From Deltaproteobacteria bacterium (lineage in GTDB: Bacteria; Desulfobacterota; DSM-4660; Desulfatiglandales; HGW-15): a DNA stretch of 8,915 nt. Both the position numbers and the translations under genes were made by a program. The stretch lies in contig JAFDIC010000140.1 of assembly GCA_019308525.1 (NCBI GenBank), positions 1 to 8,915 of the forward strand, given 5' to 3'. Shown piece after piece: positions 1 through 5,828 of the stretch (the stretch's first letter is position 1; every line of letters begins with the position of its first letter). The notes beneath the pieces were generated by a model that saw only the letters and a list, made by a program, of their open reading frames with translations, had not been told where the DNA came from and made no database searches.

Positions 1-1
1 C

Positions 2-421
2 AGGAGCATAGCCACCTCCGCACTGGCCTCGGTGGCCCTGTGGATCTTCCTCTCCTTCTTCGTCTCCCTGGGGGCAAGCGTACTGGCAGATACCTTCATA
101 CCAGTGGATCAAAAGTCCGGAACTTCACAAATGGACATCATAAGGAACGCGCGACTCAAGGAAGACATATCAATGGTATCCCCCATGGTCCTTTACTCGG
201 ATGCCTCCAAGACCATCATAGACCCCACGCGCAAGACCACGAGCAGCATCATCCTCATGGGGCCCATGGAGCAGCTATCGGCCTCGCGCTTTCAGAATCC
301 CCTCTCCCTGGGGCAAAGCATCTACGTCATATATCCCCACTTGCTGGCACTGATAGCGATTACCCTGATCTGCTTCGTCATCTCTTACTCGGTATTCATG
401 CTCCAGGAAATCAGGACCTGA
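2..421 (+). CDS. ABC-2 type transporter permease, C-terminal part
   Basis: This is the last 139 residues of a membrane permease whose start lies before the window; the frame is open from base 2 to the TGA at 419-421. Such subunits form the membrane path of an ABC exporter and work with a separate ATPase. Two hydrophobic segments are visible, near residues 7-29 and 111-132. Between them lies a soluble stretch with the pattern MVSPMVLYSDASKTIIDPTRK, which resembles the loop of NosY/GldF-like ABC-2 permeases, where a 'Pxx.Y.ea...l.dP..R' pattern is usual. The chain ends in a short EIRT tail just after the final helix, also common in this group. The substrate cannot be told from this fragment. 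The matching ATPase is expected upstream, outside the window. Family assignment is fairly safe; the subfamily is inference. Confidence 0.78.
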   Translation, partial: RSIATSALASVALWIFLSFFVSLGASVLADTFIPVDQKSGTSQMDIIRNARLKEDISMVSPMVLYSDASKTIIDPTRKTTSSIILMGPMEQLSASRFQNPLSLGQSIYVIYPHLLALIAITLICFVISYSVFMLQEIRT

Positions 422-464
422 GCGTTTTCCACTTGAATCCCCTTTCCCCTTCATTTGCCGGGAT

Positions 465-542
465 GGGAGGCCAATCTGTTTGAGAATTGCGGCCTCCCCC
501 ACCAATGCCGGGACGGCAACATTAGCCAAAATCGTTTTTTTT
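465..542 (+). terminator. Inverted repeat plus T-run, possible weak terminator after the permease gene
   Basis: GGGAGGCC at 465-472 is matched perfectly by GGCCTCCC at 491-498, giving an 8-bp stem with an 18-nt loop. AAT/ATT at 473-475 and 486-488 could extend it across a small bulge. A second small hairpin, TGCCG-GGA-CGGCA, lies at 506-518. A run of eight T follows at 535-542. The T-run is 16 nt past the second hairpin, so this is not a canonical intrinsic terminator. The position, after the permease stop and before a likely promoter, makes a transcription-end role plausible. Confidence 0.33.
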
Positions 543-561
543 GTTATTCCTTTACTCATCC

Positions 562-592
562 TTGACTTTAAGGGTATAATGTAGGTTATTAT
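562..592 (+). promoter_or_regulatory. Possible sigma-70-type promoter for the tolQ-exbD-ftsB cluster
   Basis: The gap before the TolQ-like gene is much richer in A+T than its surroundings. TTGACT at 562-567 resembles a -35 box. TATTAT at 587-592 matches five of six -10 bases but with a 19-bp spacer, which is long. A perfect TATAAT stands at 575-580, but only 7 bp from TTGACT, and its own -35 position (near 552-557, TTACTC) is poor. A promoter somewhere here is likely; the exact pairing of boxes is uncertain. Confidence 0.33.
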
Positions 593-627
593 ATTAATAT
601 TTTGTTTTGACATATGGAGATTGGACA

Positions 628-1248
628 GTGGTTGACCTCATAGTCAAGGGCGGCATCCTGATGTACCCCATAATATTTTGTTCAATAGTTGCCCTTGCCG
701 TATTTCTTGAAAGAATCTGGGTATTGAGAAGGAAAAGAGTCATCCCCGAAGAATTTATCAGGAACGTTGAAGATCTCATCAGGAAACAAAAGATCTCGGA
801 GGCCATATTTCTTTGCCAGGGAGATACTTCATCGATCGGTAAGATCTTCCTCGCGGGGCTCAAGAACGCTGGACGAGGGATGTGGCTCGTAAAAGAGGCC
901 ATCGAAGAAAGGGGGGGTAGAGAGGCCGCCATACTTGAAAAACACGTTGGCATCCTCTCCACCATAGCCAACCTGACACCCCTGTTGGGTCTTCTAGGCA
1001 CGGTCTCAGGCATGATAAAGACCTTCAACGTGATATCTGTCCAGGGTGTCGGCAACCCCGGGCCGCTTGCAGGCGGTATCGCAGAAGCCCTCATCACGAC
1101 GGCCTCGGGACTCTCCGTGGCCATACCCACCCTTGTCTGCCACAGGGTGGTGAAGGATAAGGCAAAGTCCTTGATTTTCGAGATGGAGGAAAACTCCGTA
1201 AAGCTCGTGGAATTAATGGAGAACACCAACCAACAGGCTGAAGAATAG
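628..1248 (+). CDS. MotA/TolQ/ExbB-family proton channel protein
   Basis: This inner-membrane protein belongs to the family that forms, with an ExbD/TolR partner, a proton-driven motor powering outer-membrane processes. With GTG at 628 as start it has 206 residues, close to the usual TolQ/ExbB length. A first helix lies near residues 10-31 and ends in LERIW, followed by a basic cytoplasmic loop. Helices two and three are near 107-130 and 148-172. The family signatures TPLLGLLGTVSGM (117-129) and TASGLSVAIPT (158-168) are clear, including the conserved Thr residues lining the pore. I prefer GTG 628 because GGAG at 616-619 stands 8 nt before it; a TTG at 607 would add seven residues but has no ribosome site. 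The ExbD partner follows after 41 nt. No TonB, TolA, TolB or Pal gene is in the window, so TolQ versus ExbB cannot be decided. Confidence 0.93.
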   Translation: MVDLIVKGGILMYPIIFCSIVALAVFLERIWVLRRKRVIPEEFIRNVEDLIRKQKISEAIFLCQGDTSSIGKIFLAGLKNAGRGMWLVKEAIEERGGREAAILEKHVGILSTIANLTPLLGLLGTVSGMIKTFNVISVQGVGNPGPLAGGIAEALITTASGLSVAIPTLVCHRVVKDKAKSLIFEMEENSVKLVELMENTNQQAEE

Positions 1249-1289
1249 ACGTGCTGGAGCCTGACATGTCCTGGAGATGATTCCACGCC

Positions 1290-1706
1290 ATGCGCTTCAA
1301 GAAAAAGAGAGACGAGGAACCAAGGCTGGGCATTGCACCATTGATCGACATCGTATTCCTGCTCCTGATATTCTTTATGGTGACCTCACACTTTGATGTG
1401 GCCTCCGGGGTGCGCATCCGTCTCCCGAAGGTGGCGAATAGGATCGCGGAGAGTAGTGACAACAAAATCATCCTTGTAATAGACAGGGATGGCTCTATCT
1501 ACCTGGAAGGGAAGAAGATAGGCACCGGCACTCTCAGGACAAGGCTTGCGGACCTCATCAAGGAAAAGGGCTTTGTACAACTGGTCTTGGAGGCCGATAA
1601 GGATGTAAGGCATGGAAGGGTAGTAGAAGTCATGGATATCGCAAAATCTTCCGGCATCAATGCCGTTATTATTGCCGCCCAATGGAAAGGGGATCGAATC
1701 TTATAG
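1290..1706 (+). CDS. ExbD/TolR-family biopolymer transport protein
   Basis: A single-helix inner-membrane protein of 138 residues, the partner of the preceding channel protein. A basic cytoplasmic N-terminus (RFKKKRDEE) leads into a helix near residues 16-33 with the family signature PLIDIVFLLLIFFMVTS. Asp20 corresponds to the proton-carrying aspartate of ExbD/TolR. The rest is a periplasmic domain of about 100 residues with the usual features: LPK after the helix, a strand reading IILVIDRDGSIYLEG, and a late VLEADKDVRHGRVVEVMDIAKSSGI segment. GGAG at 1273-1276 is the only ribosome site and sits 13 nt before the ATG, rather far. No TonB-like or TolA-like gene follows; instead a division gene begins 25 nt downstream. 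Length and motif order are normal for the family. Confidence 0.93.
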   Translation: MRFKKKRDEEPRLGIAPLIDIVFLLLIFFMVTSHFDVASGVRIRLPKVANRIAESSDNKIILVIDRDGSIYLEGKKIGTGTLRTRLADLIKEKGFVQLVLEADKDVRHGRVVEVMDIAKSSGINAVIIAAQWKGDRIL

Positions 1707-1731
1707 AATTTTCTGGTGGAGAACTCTGATT

Positions 1732-2082
1732 TTGAAGCTCAGAAGATCCGGTTTCTTGAAGTTTACTCTCCTGTGTCTCCTTTTCCTGGGCCTGATCGTA
1801 GGGTGGCTCGGCTTTGGAGAGAGGGGCTTTATCCACCTTTATCGAATGGAAAAGGAGAGGCAGACCTATCTGGCCAGGATCCAAAAGCTCGAACAGGAAA
1901 ACGAGGCCCTCCTCGAAGAAATAGGGCGATTCAGGAGTGAAGACACTGATTACATAGAGTCCCTCATAAGGAAGGAGCTGGGACTGGTAAGGAATGACGA
2001 GATCATTTACAGGTTCAGCAGAGAACAGGAACAGGAAGAGGATGATCTGGCCCATGAGCCCGGAGCAGGGATAGCCAGATGA
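1732..2082 (+). CDS. ftsB: FtsB/DivIC-family cell-division (septum formation initiator) protein
   Basis: A small bitopic protein of the FtsB/DivIC family, which joins FtsL and FtsQ/DivIB in the divisome and helps trigger septal wall synthesis. With TTG 1732 as start it has 116 residues: a basic N-terminus, a membrane helix near 9-28, a coiled coil near 37-70 (heptad leucines, QKLEQENEALLEEI), then the conserved YIESLIRKELGLVRNDEIIY block at about 74-93. The last 20 residues are very acidic and not typical. GGAG at 1718-1721 lies 10 nt before this TTG. An ATG at 1660 inside the exbD-like gene would add 24 residues with no family support and no clear ribosome site. The gene follows the ExbD-like stop by 25 nt, so co-transcription is likely. 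FtsB versus generic DivIC-like cannot be separated here. Confidence 0.85.
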   Translation: MKLRRSGFLKFTLLCLLFLGLIVGWLGFGERGFIHLYRMEKERQTYLARIQKLEQENEALLEEIGRFRSEDTDYIESLIRKELGLVRNDEIIYRFSREQEQEEDDLAHEPGAGIAR

Positions 2083-2201
2083 GAAATGACTTGTTTATGC
2101 CCTTAGGGTATAGAGTTTATCTGAAGGTATGAGGGAGTCCAAGGTATGGGGACTTGCCCTTTGCGGTGCTTTTCAATCTTTAGACAGGGAGCTTATGCAA
2201 A
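2083..2201. other. 119-bp gap between ftsB and the TPR gene with a short direct repeat
   Basis: The octamer AAGGTATG occurs twice, at 2124-2131 and 2141-2148, 17 bp apart. AGTCC at 2136-2140 can pair with GGACT at 2150-2154 (5 bp, 9-nt loop). No T-run and no well-spaced promoter boxes are visible. The gap may hold a regulatory element or a separate start for the TPR gene, but the sequence does not show which. Confidence 0.25.
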
Positions 2202-2966
2202 ATGATCAACCCCGAAGACTTCTACGATGAAATTCTGGAAAACAGCCCATCCCAGGCGACCATTTTCCTGGTTCTCTCAAGGATGAAAGGGGAAGGCCAC
2301 CTGGAAAGGGTGATCGAGAGGTGTAGGAGGGCCCTGGATGCTTATCCCGATGATATTTCCATCAGGAAACTACTGGCAGAAGCCTATGTTGAATCAGGAA
2401 TGATATCAGAAGCAGAGAAAGAACTGGAAAGGGTATCGCAGCAACTGGATTCATTCGCTTCCATTTACAGGCTCAAGGCCCAAGTATTCACGGAGCAAGG
2501 AAGGAATGATGAGGCCGCAAAGGCGCTGGAGCTTTACCTGAGCCACAACCCTGATGATGAGGAGGCCGTGGCTCTGTTGCAGGGGCTTGCACCTGAGGAA
2601 GAGCCGGGGGCTGAAAAGGACCTGTCTCCGGAAGAAGGACCATTGGAAGGCCTGGAAGAAGGGGAGGAAGAACCGGATATAGCAACGCCCACGCTGGCTG
2701 AGGTATATTTCAACCAGGGCGAGATCCAGGAAGCTATCAGCGTGTACGAGAAGGTCCTGGAGAGGGAACCAGAGGACCAATTCTCCCAACACCGGCTTGA
2801 ACAACTGAAGTCTATGCTTGAAGGGGAACCGCCGCCCCCTGAGAGGGAGCCTGCCCGGGAAAAGGCACCGGATATCCACAGGAAAAGAAAAGAAAGGTTG
2901 GTAACTATCCTCCAGTCCTGGCTGTCAAGCATGCGCGAGATGGCAAGGGCCTATCCGGGGAGCTAG
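2202..2966 (+). CDS. Tetratricopeptide-repeat protein with acidic linker
   Basis: A predicted soluble 254-residue protein without signal peptide or membrane helix. It carries about four TPR units, helix pairs that bind partner proteins. Three are consecutive, near residues 18-51, 52-85 and 86-119, with typical pieces such as LAEAYVESGMISEAEKELE and EQGRNDEAAKALELYLSHNPDD. A strongly acidic, Pro/Glu-rich linker (about 130-160) separates them from a fourth unit near 162-193 (LAEVYFNQGEIQEAISVYEKVLEREPED). A basic, proline-rich stretch and a final amphipathic segment, VTILQSWLSSMREM (234-247), close the chain. GGGAG at 2187-2191 precedes the ATG by 10 nt and supports this start. The partner is unknown. 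Its place after ftsB hints at an envelope or division scaffold, but a 119-bp gap weakens the operon argument. Confidence 0.85.
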   Translation: MINPEDFYDEILENSPSQATIFLVLSRMKGEGHLERVIERCRRALDAYPDDISIRKLLAEAYVESGMISEAEKELERVSQQLDSFASIYRLKAQVFTEQGRNDEAAKALELYLSHNPDDEEAVALLQGLAPEEEPGAEKDLSPEEGPLEGLEEGEEEPDIATPTLAEVYFNQGEIQEAISVYEKVLEREPEDQFSQHRLEQLKSMLEGEPPPPEREPAREKAPDIHRKRKERLVTILQSWLSSMREMARAYPGS

Positions 2967-3010
2967 GAACAGCCCCGACAGCAGCCCGAATTTCCCTTCC
3001 TAATGAACAA

Positions 3011-4093
3011 ATGGGCACCAGTATTGCTATGATTGACAATTCCCAGAGGCAGGAATCACGTTTTGATTTTATTGCCACTGGCATCGGGAGCGTTCCTTAC
3101 CTGGACGTGAAGACGGCATGTCGCCGGATACTGGAATCGTTTCCCAGGGCTCCCTTTTGGCCTCAGTTCGTCAACCTTACTCCCCTGGAAAGCATGGCCA
3201 TACAGTTCAGCGAAGGCCTCAGCTTCCTGGACCTGGAAGGAGAAGGCAAGCGCTTGTCCCTATCCCGCAAGGATATGGAATCAAGGCTGGTAACCTTTTA
3301 CGAGCATTTCTTGGGTGATGATGTTGACTATTTCGCCATCAGCAGGGATTATGCATCAGGCCTGTACGAAACGCTCGACGCCATAGGTCGCGACCCCGGA
3401 AGATACGGCCCCTATATCAAGGGGCAGACTGTGGGACCGATCACCTTTGCTGCCGGCATTTCCAGCGAGGACGGACGTACACTGCTCCAAAATCCTGAGA
3501 TCCTGGAAGCCCTGGTCAAAGGTCTATCCATAAAGGCCCTGTGGCAGATAAGAAGGCTGGAAGAGGCGGGGAAAAGGCCGATTCTTTTTGTTGATGAGCC
3601 CTACCTGTCGGGGTTTGGTTCAGCCTTTACTCCTATTCAAAGGGAAGAGGTCATAGGGATCCTGGGAGAATTCATCTCATACTTGAAGGACAGGTCCCCT
3701 GCTCTAGTTGGCATTCACTGCTGTGGTAACACTGACTGGTCCATGATAGCGGACTCGGGTCCGGACATAATAAGCTTTGACGCATACGAATACTTGGATT
3801 ACTTCCTCCTGTATCCCGAGAGAATTTCAAAATTCATCCAATCGGGCGGAACCATTGCCTGGGGAATCGTCCCGACGCATCAGTTCACCGGCAGGGATTC
3901 GGTGGAAGAGCTCCATGACAAGCTCTCCGACGGGATCAGCCGGATGAAGGGCTGGGGCCTCAAGGAGGACCTTCTGGCCGGTAGATCCTTGCTTACCCCT
4001 GCCTGCGGTATGGGGACAATGACACCCGATTCAGCGGACAAGGCCATGGACTTACTGGTGGAGCTATCGAGAAAATGTCGCCAAATGCCTTGA
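3011..4093 (+). CDS. MetE C-terminal-like zinc methyltransferase (stand-alone core)
   Basis: A 360-residue protein resembling the catalytic half of cobalamin-independent methionine synthase (E. coli MetE is about 750 residues) and the related UROD-like methyltransferases. Visible are DEP (195-197), as in the homocysteine-binding region of MetE; HCC at 236-238 (zinc-ligand pattern H-x-C, His236/Cys238); and TPACGMGT with Cys332, the expected third thiolate. Glu260 lies 22 residues after Cys238, the spacing I recall for the glutamate ligand of T. maritima MetE, but that match is tentative. The N-terminal half of full MetE is absent, so transfer of a methyl group to homocysteine or another thiol is plausible, while the donor is unknown. 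ATG 3011 has no visible ribosome site; ATG 3029 is a possible shorter start. It is the last plus-strand gene before the convergent junction. The exact reaction is inference. Confidence 0.72.
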   Translation: MGTSIAMIDNSQRQESRFDFIATGIGSVPYLDVKTACRRILESFPRAPFWPQFVNLTPLESMAIQFSEGLSFLDLEGEGKRLSLSRKDMESRLVTFYEHFLGDDVDYFAISRDYASGLYETLDAIGRDPGRYGPYIKGQTVGPITFAAGISSEDGRTLLQNPEILEALVKGLSIKALWQIRRLEEAGKRPILFVDEPYLSGFGSAFTPIQREEVIGILGEFISYLKDRSPALVGIHCCGNTDWSMIADSGPDIISFDAYEYLDYFLLYPERISKFIQSGGTIAWGIVPTHQFTGRDSVEELHDKLSDGISRMKGWGLKEDLLAGRSLLTPACGMGTMTPDSADKAMDLLVELSRKCRQMP

Positions 4094-4141
4094 ATTGATC
4101 ACCCGGACGTTATGGGGACTACCAGATGTCCTGCACAAGGC

Positions 4142-4645
4142 CTAGAACCTCCCCATCCGATGCAAGTAGTGGTACGCAACTATCCCCACTGTGTTGGAGA
4201 GATTCAGGCTCCTCACCTTCCCCCATATGGGGATCCTGTAACAGGGGAAGGTCTCCCGTATCTCCTCAGGGAGGCCTGTGGTTTCCCTCCCGAAGAGAAG
4301 GTAATCCCCCCGATTCACCCTTGCTGCGGTGTAGGGTTCTGAGGCAAATTTGCTGAAGGCAAGCAACACCTTGTGCCTGTCCTGTTCCACGGACCGCAGG
4401 AATTGATCAAAATTTTCGTGGTGCACCACGTCAACTTCCGACCAGTAATCAAGGCCCGCCCTTTTTAGGTGCCTGTCATCGACATGAAAGCCCAGTGGAT
4501 GGATGAGGTGAAGTCTCAACTCCGCGGCAGCGCAAAGCCGGGCTATACTTCCCGTATTCCAGGGGATCTCCGGCTGAAAAAGGACCACGTTCAGCGCAGG
4601 GTCTTCTATCTTCTTGTGGTTGATCTCATTGATACGGAACGCCAC
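4142..4645 (-). CDS. trmL: tRNA (cytidine/uridine-34 2'-O)-methyltransferase, TrmL-like SPOUT enzyme
   Basis: A SPOUT-fold RNA methyltransferase. TrmL uses S-adenosylmethionine to methylate the ribose of wobble base 34 in certain leucine tRNAs. The 167 residues show the family blocks in order: NVVLFQPEIPWNTGSIARLC (19-38), the LGFHVDD...LKRAGLDYW region (51-68), LFGRETTGLPEEI (117-129), then IPIWGKVRSLNLSNTV (138-153), which forms part of the trefoil knot that holds the cofactor. The start is GTG at 4645, preceded by AAGGG (4655-4659 read on the minus strand) with 9-nt spacing. The N-terminus is some 12-15 residues longer than usual for TrmL (about 157 aa). It is the last gene of the minus-strand run, 74 nt after the Cys-rich gene, and converges with the MetE-like gene 48 bp away. 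The fold is certain; the exact tRNA target is inferred. Confidence 0.9.
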   Translation of the reverse strand: MAFRINEINHKKIEDPALNVVLFQPEIPWNTGSIARLCAAAELRLHLIHPLGFHVDDRHLKRAGLDYWSEVDVVHHENFDQFLRSVEQDRHKVLLAFSKFASEPYTAARVNRGDYLLFGRETTGLPEEIRETFPCYRIPIWGKVRSLNLSNTVGIVAYHYLHRMGRF

Positions 4646-4719
4646 TACTGGTAACCCTTATGAGATTACTGAGTCCCTTCGGCAGTGTGCGAACCCGCCC
4701 GTGCGCCGGAAAGCCTAAA

Positions 4720-4917
4720 CTAATAGGGCCTCAAGGCTCCGCAATCCGGGCACTGCCAGTTCACCCCGCTACAGGTGAGGCCCCACAGGTTCTCTTCCAT
4801 ACACTTGTTGCAGATCTGGAAACCACAGGGACATGTCCAACAAAACGGTACCCGCCTCCCACAACAACTACACTGATACCGCCTGTTTTTTCGCCTTTCC
4901 CTGGACACCCTGTTCAT
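4720..4917 (-). CDS. Small cysteine-rich (zinc-ribbon-like) protein, four CxxC motifs
   Basis: A 65-residue basic protein that I cannot name. After an Arg-rich start (MNRVSRERRKNRRYQ) come 11 cysteines: 16, 18, 19, 26, 29, 31, 36, 39, 49, 56 and 59. Four CxxC pairs (16-19, 26-29, 36-39, 56-59) could build two zinc sites; three further cysteines (18, 31, 49) remain, so an iron-sulfur site is not excluded. The ending CPDCG resembles rubredoxin-like zinc ribbons. ATG 4917 lies 2 nt after the stop of the metallo-hydrolase gene, with no clear ribosome site of its own, so translation probably depends on coupling. A longer reading from 5034 would lie wholly inside the hydrolase gene and is unlikely. 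The dense and regular cysteine pattern, plus the tight junction, support a real gene. Role unknown; nucleic-acid or protein binding is a guess. Confidence 0.72.
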   Translation of the reverse strand: MNRVSRERRKNRRYQCSCCGRRVPFCWTCPCGFQICNKCMEENLWGLTCSGVNWQCPDCGALRPY

Positions 4918-4919
4918 GG

Positions 4920-5738
4920 TCAGAAAAAGACGTCCAGGGGGATGCCCTGGCAAGGCCTGGGAGGACGAAATTCCACCATGGGAGCGGGTTGGTCCTGCTC
5001 GCTCACTATTATCCTGACCCCTTCTCTGCCACATGTGCTCAGGGCATTTTCCACCTCATCCAGGGCCTTCTGGGGGTCGTTGTTGATCTTGCTTAGATGG
5101 GCAAGCACGACCAGTTTCAGGTCTTCGTGAGATACCGACTGCACCAAGGAGCCGGCCTGCACATTGGAAAGGTGCCCGTCCTGCCCTTTGATCCTCCTCT
5201 TCACCTCCAGGGGATACGGCCCGGACTGTAGCATCTCTTCATCGTGGTTGAACTCCAGGATAAGGGCCTGGCAGCCCCTCAGTCTATCTTCCACGAGTGT
5301 CGTGCTCCGACCCAGGTCCGTGAGGAGCCCCAGCCTGATTCCATTGGAGGAAACGATCACTCCCATGGGATCGACAGCGTCGTGGCATTTGGTAAAGGTC
5401 TCAAGGCAAAGGTCCCTTATTGCGATTGCCTGCCCGGTATGAATGACTACAGGTCGCGAAATATTGCCCAGGATACGCCTGGACCTCATCAGTGTCCGGT
5501 TATTGATGTATACCGGGATGTCGAGCCGGCGGGACAGGGGACCCGCGCCCCTGATATGGTCGATATGTTCATGGGTTATAAGAAGGGCATCCAGCTTAAG
5601 GGGGTCCACTTCAATACGCTCCATGCGTCTCAGCAATTCCCGGCAACTGAGACCTGCATCGATCATTATCCTGGAATTTGACGTCTCGACGTAACATGCG
5701 TTTCCACCGCTACCCGAAGCCAGAACCGAAAATCGCAT
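4920..5738 (-). CDS. Metallo-beta-lactamase-fold hydrolase, WalJ/YycJ-like
   Basis: A 272-residue cytoplasmic MBL-fold enzyme matching the WalJ/YycJ group (B. subtilis member about 264 residues). The N-terminus MRFSVLASGSGGNACYVE is characteristic. The dinuclear metal site is complete: THEHIDH gives His56, His58, Asp60 and His61, with KCHDAVDP (His119), LLTDLG (Asp141) and a late His214 in VLAHLSKINN. The group-specific EFNHD (162-166) and GHLSN (188-192) blocks are also present. Family members are thought to act as nucleases on DNA ends; substrate here is inferred. ATG 5738 has AGGGG 4 nt and GGAG 10 nt upstream, either able to serve. The gene lies 90 nt after dut and its stop is 2 nt from the next ATG. 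No WalK/WalR two-component genes are nearby, as expected outside Firmicutes. Confidence 0.9.
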   Translation of the reverse strand: MRFSVLASGSGGNACYVETSNSRIMIDAGLSCRELLRRMERIEVDPLKLDALLITHEHIDHIRGAGPLSRRLDIPVYINNRTLMRSRRILGNISRPVVIHTGQAIAIRDLCLETFTKCHDAVDPMGVIVSSNGIRLGLLTDLGRSTTLVEDRLRGCQALILEFNHDEEMLQSGPYPLEVKRRIKGQDGHLSNVQAGSLVQSVSHEDLKLVVLAHLSKINNDPQKALDEVENALSTCGREGVRIIVSEQDQPAPMVEFRPPRPCQGIPLDVFF

Positions 5739-5828
5739 ACCACCCCTGCTCCAGAAAACCTATTTTTTTGAAAGCTCCTAACCCAAGAGGCCACAGACCA
5801 TGTCGCCGCGAACAACTCCGGATCTGAT

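Noticed and set aside
594..1286. A 230-codon minus-strand open frame opposite the TolQ-like gene
   Set aside because: It overlaps a clear MotA/TolQ/ExbB gene over its full length, and the translation is Ser/Met-rich without recognisable features.
2091..2114. TTGTTT and TATAGA as a promoter for the TPR gene
   Set aside because: The boxes are only 12 bp apart and the -10 match is four of six.
4918..5034. N-terminal extension of the Cys-rich protein back to 5034
   Set aside because: The extra 39 residues would lie inside the hydrolase gene and are low-complexity; the conserved-looking part begins just after ATG 4917.
4660..5130. A 156-codon plus-strand open frame opposite the Cys-rich and hydrolase genes
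   Set aside because: The opposite strand carries ordered CxxC motifs and a metal site, while this translation looks like random Pro/Ser/Thr-rich sequence.
5739..5828. Promoter or terminator in the 90-bp dut-hydrolase gap
   Set aside because: On the minus strand TTGGGT and TAGGTT are 17 bp apart, but each matches only three of six bases; no stem precedes the A-run.
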